Shown: positions 1 to 6,238, counted from the stretch's first letter. The stretch is 6,426 nucleotides of DNA from an uncultured Eubacteriales bacterium (GCA_900549495.1 UROL01000110.1:1-6426), one strand, 5' to 3'. Numbers and translations: made by a program. Notes: a model not told the origin generated them from the letters alone.

Positions 1-595
1 CCTTCATAACCTCCAGCACCTCGCCCACCATTTCCGGGTCCAGGGCGGAGGTGGGCTCGTCAAAGAGCATCACTTCCGGCTCCATCATCAGCGCCCGGAC
101 AATGGCAATCCGCTGCTTCTGCCCGCCGGAGAGCTGGATGGGATAGGCATCCGCCCGATCCTCCAGCCCCACCCGGGCCAGCAGCGCCCGGGCCTTCTGC
201 TCGGCCTCGGCCCTGTCCATGTGCTTGACCTTCATGGGGGCGATTATCATATTCTGCAAAATGGTCTTGTGGGGGAACAGGTTGAAGTGCTGGAACACCA
301 TGCCCATTTTCTGCCGGTGGACATTGATATTCACCTTGGTTTTCTTGCCGCTGGCATCCTGGGTATATTTCTGGGTAATGTCCACCCCATCGAAGAGGAT
401 GTGGCCCCCGGTGGGCACCTCCAGCAGGTTCAGGCTGCGAAGCAGGGTGCTTTTGCCGGAGCCGGAGGGGCCGATGACCACCATCACGTCCCCCTTGTTG
501 ATATCTACGCTTACATCGTCCAGGGCCTTGATGGCACCATGGTTATAGTGTTTTTCCAGGTGCTGCACCTGAATCAGCTTATCTCCGGTCGCCAC
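1..595 (-). CDS. Polar amino acid ABC transporter ATP-binding protein (partial, 3' end outside window)
   Basis: This is the cytoplasmic ATPase of an amino acid importer of the GlnQ/HisP family; it hydrolyses ATP to drive the permease encoded just upstream. Translation from the GTG at 595 gives 198 residues before the window ends; the family is usually about 240-250, so the C-terminal part with the switch histidine is missing only because of the window edge. Visible in order: aromatic A-loop residue Y17, Walker [10 protein letters not shown] (42-50), Q-loop Q102 in [10 protein letters not shown], signature LSGGQKQR (155-162), Walker B VMLFDE (175-180) and D-loop SALD (183-186). All catalytic residues present are intact. 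A loop at about 75-92 ([18 protein letters not shown]) looks somewhat longer than in many relatives. The GTG start is chosen because AAGGAG lies 8 bases upstream and the frame then matches the family N-terminus. The gene overlaps the permease end by 17 bases, indicating one operon and translational coupling. Substrate cannot be told from the ATPase. Confidence 0.96.
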   Translation of the reverse strand, partial: MATGDKLIQVQHLEKHYNHGAIKALDDVSVDINKGDVMVVIGPSGSGKSTLLRSLNLLEVPTGGHILFDGVDITQKYTQDASGKKTKVNINVHRQKMGMVFQHFNLFPHKTILQNMIIAPMKVKHMDRAEAEQKARALLARVGLEDRADAYPIQLSGGQKQRIAIVRALMMEPEVMLFDEPTSALDPEMVGEVLEVMK

Positions 596-1283
596 GGCTC
601 ATTCTCCTTTCGAAATAGGCAATAATCTTACTGGTGGGGAAGGTCAGGCAGAAGTACACCACGGCGGCAATAATCAGCGGCTCGCCGATGGAGAAGGTTG
701 CCGCCTTGATGGAGTTGACACCGTACATAATCTCCTGCACACCGATGGTGTAGCAGATGGAGGACTCCTTGATGATGGTGACGAACTCGTTGGCAATGGC
801 GGGCAGAATATTCTTAATGGCCTGAGGCAGCACAATCAGCCGCAGGTTCTGCCACTGGGTCATGCCCAGGCTTCTGGCTGCCTCGGTCTGGCCCATGTCG
901 ATGCTCTGGATGCCGGAGCGGATGATTTCGCACAGGTAGGCACCGGAGTTCAGGGACAGGGCAATCACGCCGGGGAGGAACCGCTCGAACCGGATAAAGC
1001 CAAACAGCTTGAACCGGGGCAGAGAGACGCCGGACAGCAGGATATTATACACAATAAACAGCTGCACCAGCATAGGGGTAGCCCGCAGCACCTCCACATA
1101 CACCGTGGCCAGGAATTTCGCAATCTTCAAATTGGAAAGGCGGCAAATCGCCAGCACCAGCGCCAGGACAAAGCCAAAGAGCACCGTCAGGGCAGACAGG
1201 CACAGGGTGCATACCATGCCCTGCTCAATCAGATTGATGTATTCAAAGGCTTTCTCAAAACCGTTCCAGGATAACAATGACAT
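579..1283 (-). CDS. Polar amino acid ABC transporter permease (HisM/GlnP family)
   Basis: This 234-residue integral membrane protein forms the translocation channel of the importer, probably as a homodimer because only one permease gene is present. Hydrophobic segments are at roughly 22-48, 58-83, 103-122, 165-188 and 198-222, a five-helix pattern typical of the family. The EAA loop that docks onto the ATPase is clear: EAARSLG at 134-140, then QW at 143-144 and [10 protein letters not shown] at 152-161. The preceding [13 protein letters not shown] stretch (116-128) and the following [12 protein letters not shown] stretch (165-176) are also family hallmarks. Start choice is not certain: AAGGAG (1287-1292) is only 3 bases from this ATG, but 9 bases from a TTG two codons further in (1275-1277), so translation may begin at either. 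The gene lies 106 bases after the binding protein, with a stem-loop in the gap, and its stop overlaps the ATPase start. Confidence 0.96.
   Translation of the reverse strand: MSLLSWNGFEKAFEYINLIEQGMVCTLCLSALTVLFGFVLALVLAICRLSNLKIAKFLATVYVEVLRATPMLVQLFIVYNILLSGVSLPRFKLFGFIRFERFLPGVIALSLNSGAYLCEIIRSGIQSIDMGQTEAARSLGMTQWQNLRLIVLPQAIKNILPAIANEFVTIIKESSICYTIGVQEIMYGVNSIKAATFSIGEPLIIAAVVYFCLTFPTSKIIAYFERRMSRGDRR
604..609 (-). promoter_or_regulatory. Ribosome binding site deciding the GTG start of the ATPase
   Basis: AAGGAG on the minus strand lies 8 bases before the GTG at 595 and inside the last codons of the permease. It selects GTG over any downstream ATG and supports coupled translation of the two genes. 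Confidence 0.75.
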
Positions 1284-1286
1284 CCG

Positions 1287-1292
1287 CTCCTT
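1287..1292 (-). promoter_or_regulatory. Ribosome binding site of the permease, unusually close to the ATG
   Basis: AAGGAG on the minus strand is followed by CGG and then ATG, a 3-base spacer that is shorter than usual. The third codon, TTG, would sit at a 9-base spacer. Either the short spacer lowers permease translation or TTG is the working start. An 11-bp perfect inverted repeat, ATGATAATCAT, lies directly upstream at 1295-1305. Confidence 0.6.
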
Positions 1293-1335
1293 ATATGATA
1301 ATCATTCCGCAAATTGCCGGGGTTCTTTCGGACAC

Positions 1336-1376
1336 CAAGAGGGGGTTGTCCCACGGCGGTGAGGCAACCCCTCTTG
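1336..1376 (-). promoter_or_regulatory. Intergenic stem-loop between binding-protein and permease genes
   Basis: Arms CAAGAGGGGGTTG (1336-1348) and CAACCCCTCTTG (1365-1376) are complementary over 12 pairs with one bulged G; the 16-base loop can fold further (CAC 1352-1354 with GTG 1359-1361). On the minus strand it starts 13 bases after the stop of the binding-protein gene and is not followed by a T-run, so it is not a normal intrinsic terminator. Known parallels in binding-protein operons protect the upstream message from 3' exonucleases or let only part of the transcripts continue, giving more binding protein than permease. That role is inferred here. Confidence 0.7.
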
Positions 1377-1389
1377 AAAAGGTTGGGAT

Positions 1390-2220
1390 TTACTGCTCGT
1401 CCAGCAGGCCTTCGATGATATCGCCGCCAGCCAGCTCGTTGGCCTCGGCCACGAAGTTGTCCATGCTGCCGTCTGCCAGTGCTGCGGCGATGGCCTCGTT
1501 CACCCCTGCCAGCAGGGCCTCGTTGCCCTTGGACACGCCCACGGCGGAGCCGGCCTGCTCATAGGGAACCTCCAGCAGCACCACCAGCTCGGGATAGTTC
1601 TTGGCGTAGCTCTCGGCCACGGCGGTCTCGATATAAGCGCCGTCCAGGTGACCGGCCAGCAGCTCGGCCACAATGTCCGTCACCTTGCTCAGCTCCACAA
1701 TGTCAGCCTCAGGAGAGTTCTCCTTGGCCAGGTTCACCTGGATGGAGCCAATCTGGGCGCCAATCTGGTAGTCGGGGTTGTTGGTGTCTTCCAGGGTCTT
1801 GAACATATCCTCGTTGCCCTTGACGGTGACGAAGGACTGGCCGCCCAGATAGTAAATATCGGAGAAATCCATCTTGTCCATCCGGGAGGGGTCGGGGGAA
1901 TAACCGGCCATAGCCAGGTCCACGTTCTTACTGGCCAGCTCCATCAGGGTGCCGTCAAAGTCCATGGGGATGACCTCCAGCTCCAGACCAAGATAATCGG
2001 CAATGTACTGGGCCAGAGCCATATCGAAACCGGCCAGGGTGGGATTGCCTTCTTCGTCCAGTGCGTAGAACTCATAGGGTGCGAAGTCCGGGCTGGTGGC
2101 CACGGTGAGCACGCCGGGGTTCACGGTGGTAATCTCTTCCTTGTCCTCTGCAAAGCCTGCCATCACGAAGAGGCTGCTCAGCATTGCCAGTGCCAGAACC
2201 AGAGCGATAATCTTTTTCAT
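1390..2220 (-). CDS. Amino acid ABC transporter substrate-binding protein (family 3)
   Basis: This 276-residue secreted protein captures the substrate for the importer. Residues 1-24 form a signal peptide (MKK, then a hydrophobic core, ending AGFA before ED). The mature part has the family 3 fold markers: LTVATSPDFAPYEF (38-51), GFDMALAQYIADYLG (64-78), PMDFDGTLMELASKNVDLAMAGYS (85-108, read in pieces), MDFSDIYY (117-124), AQIGSIQVN (155-163) and LDGAYIET (192-199). R113 and D193 sit where relatives such as HisJ bind the substrate carboxylate and amino group. A68 replaces the acidic residue usual in the GFD-x-[DE] signature. There is no cysteine anywhere, so it cannot be a lipoprotein, although most Gram-positive binding proteins are; F23 follows MAG where a lipobox cysteine could have been. 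The start is fixed by AAAAAGGAG (2229-2237), 8 bases upstream. It is the first gene of the operon. Substrate is unproven; an ARG-box-like site upstream hints at arginine or a related amino acid. Confidence 0.95.
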   Translation of the reverse strand: MKKIIALVLALAMLSSLFVMAGFAEDKEEITTVNPGVLTVATSPDFAPYEFYALDEEGNPTLAGFDMALAQYIADYLGLELEVIPMDFDGTLMELASKNVDLAMAGYSPDPSRMDKMDFSDIYYLGGQSFVTVKGNEDMFKTLEDTNNPDYQIGAQIGSIQVNLAKENSPEADIVELSKVTDIVAELLAGHLDGAYIETAVAESYAKNYPELVVLLEVPYEQAGSAVGVSKGNEALLAGVNEAIAAALADGSMDNFVAEANELAGGDIIEGLLDEQ

Positions 2221-2276
2221 AATGATGTCTCCTTTTTATTATTTTGTTTTTCCCGTGAGGGATTGTTTATGTTGGA

Positions 2277-2305
2277 ATTATAGCGCGTATATTATGCATT
2301 GTCAA
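2277..2305 (-). promoter_or_regulatory. Consensus sigma-A promoter of the ABC importer operon
   Basis: The minus strand reads TTGACA (2300-2305), 17 bases, then TATAAT (2277-2282): a perfect match to the housekeeping consensus with ideal spacing. Transcription would start near 2270, giving a leader of about 50 bases that contains a small TCCC-TCAC-GGGA hairpin (2251-2262) and the ribosome binding site at 2229-2237. A promoter this strong for a transporter suggests that it is held down by a repressor when substrate is plentiful. Confidence 0.9.
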
Positions 2306-2324
2306 CTGTATTGTCATACAAGTT
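2304..2324. promoter_or_regulatory. Inverted repeat abutting the -35 box (candidate operator)
   Basis: AACTGTAT and ATACAAGTT flank TGTC and are inverted copies apart from one extra A. The repeat overlaps the outer edge of the -35 hexamer. In addition ATTGTCA occurs twice in direct orientation, at 2298-2304 and 2310-2316, 12 bases apart. Either arrangement could bind a regulator; which protein is unknown. Confidence 0.45.
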
Positions 2325-2390
2325 TGAGCCGCTATTGGCAGGGCTTTTTATGGTAAAAATCACAAAAACATTCAGTTTAATCAGTATAAT

Positions 2391-2400
2391 TGAATATTCA
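2391..2400. promoter_or_regulatory. Palindrome TGAATATTCA sharing half-sites with the ARG-box-like site
   Basis: This is a perfect 10-bp palindrome made of the same TGAAT and ATTCA half-sites as the site at 2422-2439, but with no spacer. A further lone ATTCA lies at 2370-2374. The centres of the two palindromes are 35 bp apart. It could be an auxiliary site or a chance product of AT-rich sequence. Confidence 0.3.
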
Positions 2401-2421
2401 CCCCTTTTATGCAGAATTTGA

Positions 2422-2439
2422 AGTGAATATATATTCATT
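2422..2439. promoter_or_regulatory. ARG-box-like operator (ArgR/AhrC type)
   Basis: AGTGAATATATATTCATT fits the 18-bp ARG-box consensus WNTGAATWWWWATTCANW at every position and contains a perfect 14-bp palindrome. ArgR/AhrC hexamers bind such sites to control arginine synthesis, breakdown and uptake. The next gene downstream on the minus strand is the amino acid importer, which fits, but the centre lies about 160 bp upstream of the predicted start of transcription, farther than a classical repressor site. Confidence 0.5.
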
Positions 2440-2461
2440 TATTACGCCAGAAAATGCAGCC

Positions 2462-2493
2462 AAAAAAGGTGCGCCGCAAAAATGCAGCGCACC
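2462..2493 (-). terminator. Intrinsic terminator of the small secreted-protein gene
   Basis: On the minus strand GGTGCGCTGC pairs with GCGGCGCACC (one T-G pair) around an ATTTTT loop (2468-2493) and is followed at once by six Ts (2462-2467). It lies 23 bases after the stop codon at 2517. There is no T-run on the plus side, so it works in the minus direction and separates this unit from the importer operon. Confidence 0.92.
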
Positions 2494-2516
2494 GGAAAAA
2501 CATGTGTATCCCCAGC

Positions 2517-2948
2517 CTACCAGCCCACGGCAATGGCATAGGTTCCCGGGGCCTGGAACCGGCCCTCGATTACGTCCCCCAGGTTGCAGGTCAGCAGCTC
2601 CCAGGCATCGGCATCGTCTGCCAGGAAGAACAGGCCAATGGCCCGGTTTATGGTGGACCAGACCTTGAAGCTGACATCGTATACCTCTTCGTCACAGGTC
2701 ACATGACCGGTGGCCATCAGGGTCAGGCGGCCGGGGGTGAACAGCACATCCTCGGGGATCACTCCCTGGCTGCACTCCACAGCATCGTCCAATTCATCGG
2801 CAGTGGGACACTTCTCCCGGAGTGCCTCCCGGCAGGTCACGCCAGGGGTGGACATCAGCACCTTCACCAGGGATTCCCCAGCCGCCGGAACCCACACCAT
2901 CCCAACCAGCAGCACCAGAGCCGCCGCAAAAGCAAGAACCTTTCTCAT
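2517..2948 (-). CDS. Small secreted cysteine-containing protein of unknown function
   Basis: The 143-residue product begins with a clear Sec signal peptide: MRK, a hydrophobic core at 4-19, and a likely signal peptidase I site around PAAG-ES (21-26). The mature part is about 119 residues with five cysteines (C39, C47, C59, C85, C121), so disulfide bonds outside the cell are possible with one cysteine left over. The C-terminal half (about 68-143) alternates short hydrophobic and polar stretches (VYDVSFKVW, AIGLFFLADDADAWELL, GTYAIAVGW) and looks like a small beta-rich domain. I do not recognise the family and no catalytic motif is visible. The start is secured by AGGAGGT 6 bases upstream. The gene stands alone with its own consensus promoter and terminator, so it is a real, probably well expressed unit, separate from its neighbours. 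Confidence 0.88.
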   Translation of the reverse strand: MRKVLAFAAALVLLVGMVWVPAAGESLVKVLMSTPGVTCREALREKCPTADELDDAVECSQGVIPEDVLFTPGRLTLMATGHVTCDEEVYDVSFKVWSTINRAIGLFFLADDADAWELLTCNLGDVIEGRFQAPGTYAIAVGW

Positions 2949-2954
2949 AACAAT

Positions 2955-2961
2955 ACCTCCT
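2955..2961 (-). promoter_or_regulatory. Strong ribosome binding site of the secreted-protein gene
   Basis: AGGAGGT on the minus strand is fully complementary to the 16S rRNA tail and sits 6 bases before the ATG at 2948. It decides this start over an earlier ATG at 2979 in another frame that has no such site. Confidence 0.85.
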
Positions 2962-3017
2962 GTTTCCGGGTAATTCCATCCAAAACCAACACGGAAGCGT
3001 ACTGGAATCTCCTCTTT

Positions 3018-3046
3018 ATTATAAATTTAACCGGTCTGCTTGTCAA
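3018..3046 (-). promoter_or_regulatory. Consensus sigma-A promoter of the secreted-protein gene
   Basis: The minus strand reads TTGACA (3041-3046), 17 bases, then TATAAT (3018-3023), again a perfect match with ideal spacing. Transcription would start near 3011, giving a leader of about 62 bases. Confidence 0.9.
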
Positions 3047-3122
3047 GAAGGTTCTCTCCCATAAATGTGATTTTCGCACAAAAAGTTCTGCATATATCGA
3101 CATTCATTGGTGCATTTGCAGC

Positions 3123-3215
3123 CACAATGCGGATTTGGCGAAGGAGCTTATGAATAAGCACCTGACTGTTTTGTGTGATGCGGTTGTTGAGCAGGAGGAT
3201 TTGATGCAGGGCTAG
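3123..3215 (+). pseudogene. Possible C-terminal remnant of an FCD-domain (GntR/FadR-type) regulator
   Basis: Read on the plus strand, the last 30 codons before TAG at 3213-3215 give HNADLAKELMNKHL, then TVLCDAVVEQEDLMQG. The first half resembles the terminal FCD helix pattern (H-[DN]-A-x-x-A-x-x-L-M-x-x-H-L) in which the final histidine helps bind metal or ligand. The frame stays open upstream, but the residues before about 3100 do not look like protein and there is no start, helix-turn-helix or ribosome binding site. It is the only plausible plus-strand coding sequence in the window, uses more T-ending codons than its neighbours, and lies between two minus-strand units. The likeliest reading is the stump of a deleted regulator; chance resemblance remains possible. 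Confidence 0.4.
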
Positions 3216-3325
3216 ACTCCAGCAAAATCTCCGCTTAGACTTTATGGATTCTATTCCCTTATTGAAGACATATTTGCTTCTTTGGGAATTTTGTTCTCCC
3301 TCCAACTATTGGTATAGAGCCTACA
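3216..3325. other. Intergenic stretch without recognisable content
   Basis: AT-richer sequence between the FCD-like stub and the ileS terminator. I see no coding frame, promoter or repeat of note. Together with 3047-3122 it makes up the non-coding part of the gap between ileS and the secreted-protein unit. Confidence 0.6.
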
Positions 3326-3361
3326 AAACCGCCGCTTCGTTTTGGTACGAAGCGGCGGTTT
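3326..3361 (-). terminator. Terminator hairpin after ileS
   Basis: AAACCGCCGCTTCG (3326-3339) and CGAAGCGGCGGTTT (3348-3361) form a perfect 14-bp stem with an 8-base loop, starting 9 bases after the ileS stop. On the minus strand the stem runs into TTTT and then G, a short T-run, but the stem is very stable. The plus side also ends in TTT, so it may act in both directions. Confidence 0.85.
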
Positions 3362-3370
3362 GTAATGTTC

Positions 3371-6160
3371 TTACAGCTCCACGTCCATCTTGGCGATGAC
3401 GGCGGCGCAGCGGGGGCACAGGCTCTCGGTGTTGGCGCTGAGGGAGTGCATCCAGCAGCGGGGGCACTTCTCACCCTTGGCCTCGGTGACACCCACGGTC
3501 AGGCTGGGGAAGTTCTCGCCGTTGGCGACCTCGGCACCCTCCTCGGGAGAGGCCCAGGCGCAATCGGAGACGATGAAGATTTCTGCCAGGTTCAGGCCCT
3601 CGCAGGCGGCCTTCACGGCCTGGTCAGCGGTTTCCAGGGTGACATGGGCTTCCAGTGCCTTGCCAATCCGCTTGTCGGCTCTTGCCTTTTCCAGCACGCC
3701 GTTGACATCCTGGCGCAGCTTGATAACGGTATCCCAGCGGGCCATGGCCTCCTCCGGCAGCGCATAACCGGCGCAATCGGTGGGCATCTGGTTCAGCAGG
3801 ATGTTGCGGCAGTCGTCCTCCTTGCGGTGGGGCATGGACTGCCAGATTTCGTCGCAGGTGAAGGCCAGCACAGGGGCAAACAGCTTTGCCATGGCATCCA
3901 CAATCAGATACAGGGCAGTCTGGGCGGAGCGGCGGCGCAGGCCGTCCTTTTCCTCGCAGTACAGCCGATCCTTGATAATGTCCAGGTAGAAGGAGCTGAG
4001 GTCAACCACGCAGAAATCGTTGATGGCGTGGGTTACCATGTGGAATTCATATTCATTATAGGACTTGCGGCAGGCGGCGATGAGGCTGTTCAGCTTGGTC
4101 AGTGCCCAGCGGTCCAGCTCCTCCATCTGCTCCGGTGCCACCAGATTGTCCGGGTCAAACTCGTTCAGGTTGCCCAGGCAGTACCGGGCGGTGTTGCGGA
4201 ATTTCAGGTAGTTCTGGGCAATCTGCTTGAAGATTTCCTTGGAGCAGCGCACGTCTGCATGATAGTCGGAGGAGGCAGCCCACAGGCGGACGATGTCTGC
4301 GCCGTAGTCCTTAATCAGGTCGGCAGGGTCCACGCCGTTGCCCAGGGACTTGTGCATGGCTCTGCCCTGGCCATCCACCGTCCAGCCATGGGTCAGCACC
4401 TGCTTGAAGGGAGCGCCCCGGTCCAGGGCACCCACACTGGTCAGAAGGCTGGACTGGAACCAGCCGCGATACTGGTCGGCACCCTCCAGATACACGTCCG
4501 CAGGCCACAGGTCGGGATGGTCGTGCATCAGGGAAGCGTAGTGGGTGGAGCCGGAGTCAAACCAGCAGTCCAGGGTATCCTTTTCCTTGGTGAACTGCTT
4601 GCCGCCGCAGTGGGGGCAGGTGAAGCCCTCCGGCACCAGCTCCATGGCTTCCCTCTGGAACCAGATGTTGGAGCCGTATTCGTCAAAGAGCTGGGACAGC
4701 TTTTCGATGGACTCCGGGGTGGAAACCGGCTTGCCGCAGTCCTGGCAGTAGAACACAGGAATGGGCAGGCCCCAGCGGCGCTGGCGGGAAATGCACCAGT
4801 CGGCACGCTCCCGAATCATGCTCACCATCCGCTCGCCGCCCCAGGCGGGATACCACTGGACATTTTCGATGGCCTCAATGGCCTTGTCCTTGAAGGATTC
4901 CACGGAGCAGAACCACTGGGGGGTGGCACGGAAGATAACCGGCTTCTTGCAGCGGTCATGGTGGGGGTAGGAGTGGACAATCTCCTCGGAGGCAAACAGT
5001 GCGCCGGACTGCCGCATATCCTCCAGAATAACGGCATTGCTCTCCTCGGTCTTGAGGCCGGCGTATTTGCCGGCGTAGTCGGTGTGGCGGCCATAATCGT
5101 CTACAGGCACAATCAAATCCATGCCGTAGCGCATACAGGTCACATAGTCGTCGGCACCGAAGCCGGGAGCGGTGTGGACGCAGCCCGTACCGGAATCCAT
5201 GGTGACGTACTCGGCGTTCACCAGGCGGGAGGTCTTGTCGATGAAGGGATGCTGGGCCAGCATATTTTCAAAGAAGGAGCCGGGGTAGCTTGCCAGCACC
5301 TGATAATTTTCAAAGCCGCCAATGTGCATCACCTTGTCCATCAGAGCCTCTGCCATGATGTAGGTCTCGCCGTTTTCGGCCTTCACCAGCACATAGCTGT
5401 CCCGGGGATGGAGGCAGATGCCCAGGTTGCCGGGCAGTGTCCAGATGGTGGTGGTCCAGATGACGAAGTAGGTGCGGCTCAGGTCAAACTGGCTCAGCTT
5501 GCCCAGGTCGTCCTTCATCTTGAACTTCACATACACGGTGGTGCAGGGGTCATCCTTGTATTCGATATCGGCCTCTGCCACGGCGGTGACGCAGTTGGGG
5601 CACCAGGACACGGGCTTGAGCCCCTTGTAGATGTAGCCCTTGTCGAACATCCGGCCAAACACCTTGACCTCCTGGGCTTCAAAGTGCTTGTCCATGGTGC
5701 GGTAGGGATGCTCCCAGTCGCCCACAACGCCCAGGCGCTTAAAGCCCTCCCGCTGCTTGTTGATGAAGTCCTGGGCGAATTCCTCGCAGGCTTCCCGGAA
5801 CTCGGGCACGGTCATGTCCTTGTTCAGCTTCTTCTTGGAGGTCTCAATGGCCCGCTCGATGGGCAGACCGTGGTTGTCCCAGCCGGGGACATAGGGGGTA
5901 TAGTAGCCGGTCATGGCATGGGAGCGCACGATAAAGTCCTTCAGGGTCTTGTTCAGGGCGTGGCCCATGTGGATATAGCCGTTGGAGAAGGGAGGGCCGT
6001 CGTGCAGCACGAAGGGGGGCAGGGCCTTGTTCTTTTCCAGCATGGCGTTGTACAAATCCATGTCCTGCCAGGCCTTCAGCATACCCGGCTCCCGGGCAGG
6101 CAGACCGGCTTTCATGGGGAAGTCGGTTTTGGGGGTAATGATGGTGTTTTTATAGTCCAT
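3371..6160 (-). CDS. ileS: Isoleucyl-tRNA synthetase, type 1
   Basis: This cytoplasmic class I enzyme joins isoleucine to tRNA-Ile using ATP and edits mischarged valine. At 929 residues it has the usual length for bacterial type 1 enzymes. Domains in order: N-terminus MDYKNTIITPKTDFPM, HIGH motif as HMGH (64-67), WDNHGLPIE (94-102), CP1 editing domain with WTTTIWTLP (235-243) and GTGCVHTAPGFGADDY (324-339), a zinc-binding region with C472/C475 and C515/C518, DCWFDSGS (531-538), the KMSKS position as AMHKS (601-605), the anticodon-binding helical domain (about 675-830) and a C-terminal zinc finger C899/C902/C915/C918 in CPRCW and CPRC. The first lysine of KMSKS is replaced by alanine and the serine by histidine, while K604 is kept. 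The ATG at 6160 is preferred to one at 6217 because MDYK..TDFPM is the family N-terminus; AAAGGA lies 11 bases upstream. The gene is monocistronic as far as seen, with its own terminator. Confidence 0.98.
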   Translation of the reverse strand: MDYKNTIITPKTDFPMKAGLPAREPGMLKAWQDMDLYNAMLEKNKALPPFVLHDGPPFSNGYIHMGHALNKTLKDFIVRSHAMTGYYTPYVPGWDNHGLPIERAIETSKKKLNKDMTVPEFREACEEFAQDFINKQREGFKRLGVVGDWEHPYRTMDKHFEAQEVKVFGRMFDKGYIYKGLKPVSWCPNCVTAVAEADIEYKDDPCTTVYVKFKMKDDLGKLSQFDLSRTYFVIWTTTIWTLPGNLGICLHPRDSYVLVKAENGETYIMAEALMDKVMHIGGFENYQVLASYPGSFFENMLAQHPFIDKTSRLVNAEYVTMDSGTGCVHTAPGFGADDYVTCMRYGMDLIVPVDDYGRHTDYAGKYAGLKTEESNAVILEDMRQSGALFASEEIVHSYPHHDRCKKPVIFRATPQWFCSVESFKDKAIEAIENVQWYPAWGGERMVSMIRERADWCISRQRRWGLPIPVFYCQDCGKPVSTPESIEKLSQLFDEYGSNIWFQREAMELVPEGFTCPHCGGKQFTKEKDTLDCWFDSGSTHYASLMHDHPDLWPADVYLEGADQYRGWFQSSLLTSVGALDRGAPFKQVLTHGWTVDGQGRAMHKSLGNGVDPADLIKDYGADIVRLWAASSDYHADVRCSKEIFKQIAQNYLKFRNTARYCLGNLNEFDPDNLVAPEQMEELDRWALTKLNSLIAACRKSYNEYEFHMVTHAINDFCVVDLSSFYLDIIKDRLYCEEKDGLRRRSAQTALYLIVDAMAKLFAPVLAFTCDEIWQSMPHRKEDDCRNILLNQMPTDCAGYALPEEAMARWDTVIKLRQDVNGVLEKARADKRIGKALEAHVTLETADQAVKAACEGLNLAEIFIVSDCAWASPEEGAEVANGENFPSLTVGVTEAKGEKCPRCWMHSLSANTESLCPRCAAVIAKMDVEL

Positions 6161-6171
6161 AGAAGGTAAAG

Positions 6172-6177
6172 TCCTTT
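6172..6177 (-). promoter_or_regulatory. Ribosome binding site of ileS
   Basis: AAAGGA on the minus strand lies 11 bases before the ATG at 6160, a slightly long spacer. The earlier in-frame ATG at 6217 has no such site and would add 19 residues that do not belong to the family. Confidence 0.6.
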
Positions 6178-6189
6178 CTGAAAATTCTT

Positions 6190-6206
6190 CCAACCAGAGC
6201 GGTTGG
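6190..6206 (-). promoter_or_regulatory. Small hairpin in the ileS leader
   Basis: CCAACC (6190-6195) and GGTTGG (6201-6206) form a perfect 6-bp stem around a 5-base loop, 30 bases upstream of the ileS start. No T-run follows on the minus strand, so it is not a terminator. Just upstream, TGCTATGTA (6208-6216) resembles an extended -10 box, but no -35 box is visible; if it is used, the message would begin inside this hairpin. Function unknown. Confidence 0.35.
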
Positions 6207-6238
6207 GTACATAGCAAAGTGTAAATAATTCAGAGCTC

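Noticed and set aside
1295..1305. ATGATAATCAT as part of a Fur box
   Set aside because: Only the central 12 bases match the 19-bp Fur consensus and none of the flanks do; it lies inside an operon next to a ribosome binding site, not at a promoter.
1648..2283. Plus-strand frame of 211 codons opposite the binding-protein gene
   Set aside because: Antisense shadow with shadow-type composition (G, H, V, L, Q), no ribosome binding site, and the minus-strand gene is clear.
2362..2390. Plus-strand promoter with TATAAT at 2385-2390
   Set aside because: No -35 box is present at a proper distance and there is no plus-strand gene downstream.
2454..3122. Long plus-strand open frame running into the FCD-like stub
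   Set aside because: Most of it is antisense to the secreted-protein gene and crosses that gene's promoter and terminator; only the last 30 codons look protein-like.
3365..6169. A 934-codon plus-strand open frame lying fully antisense to ileS
   Set aside because: It mirrors ileS codon by codon, is rich in G, A, V, H and L as expected from the complement of G+C-biased codons, has no ribosome binding site or domain, and ileS itself is unmistakable.
6161..6217. N-terminal extension of IleRS by 19 residues from the ATG at 6217
   Set aside because: The extension runs through the leader hairpin, has no ribosome binding site and does not match the family; MDYK at 6160 does.
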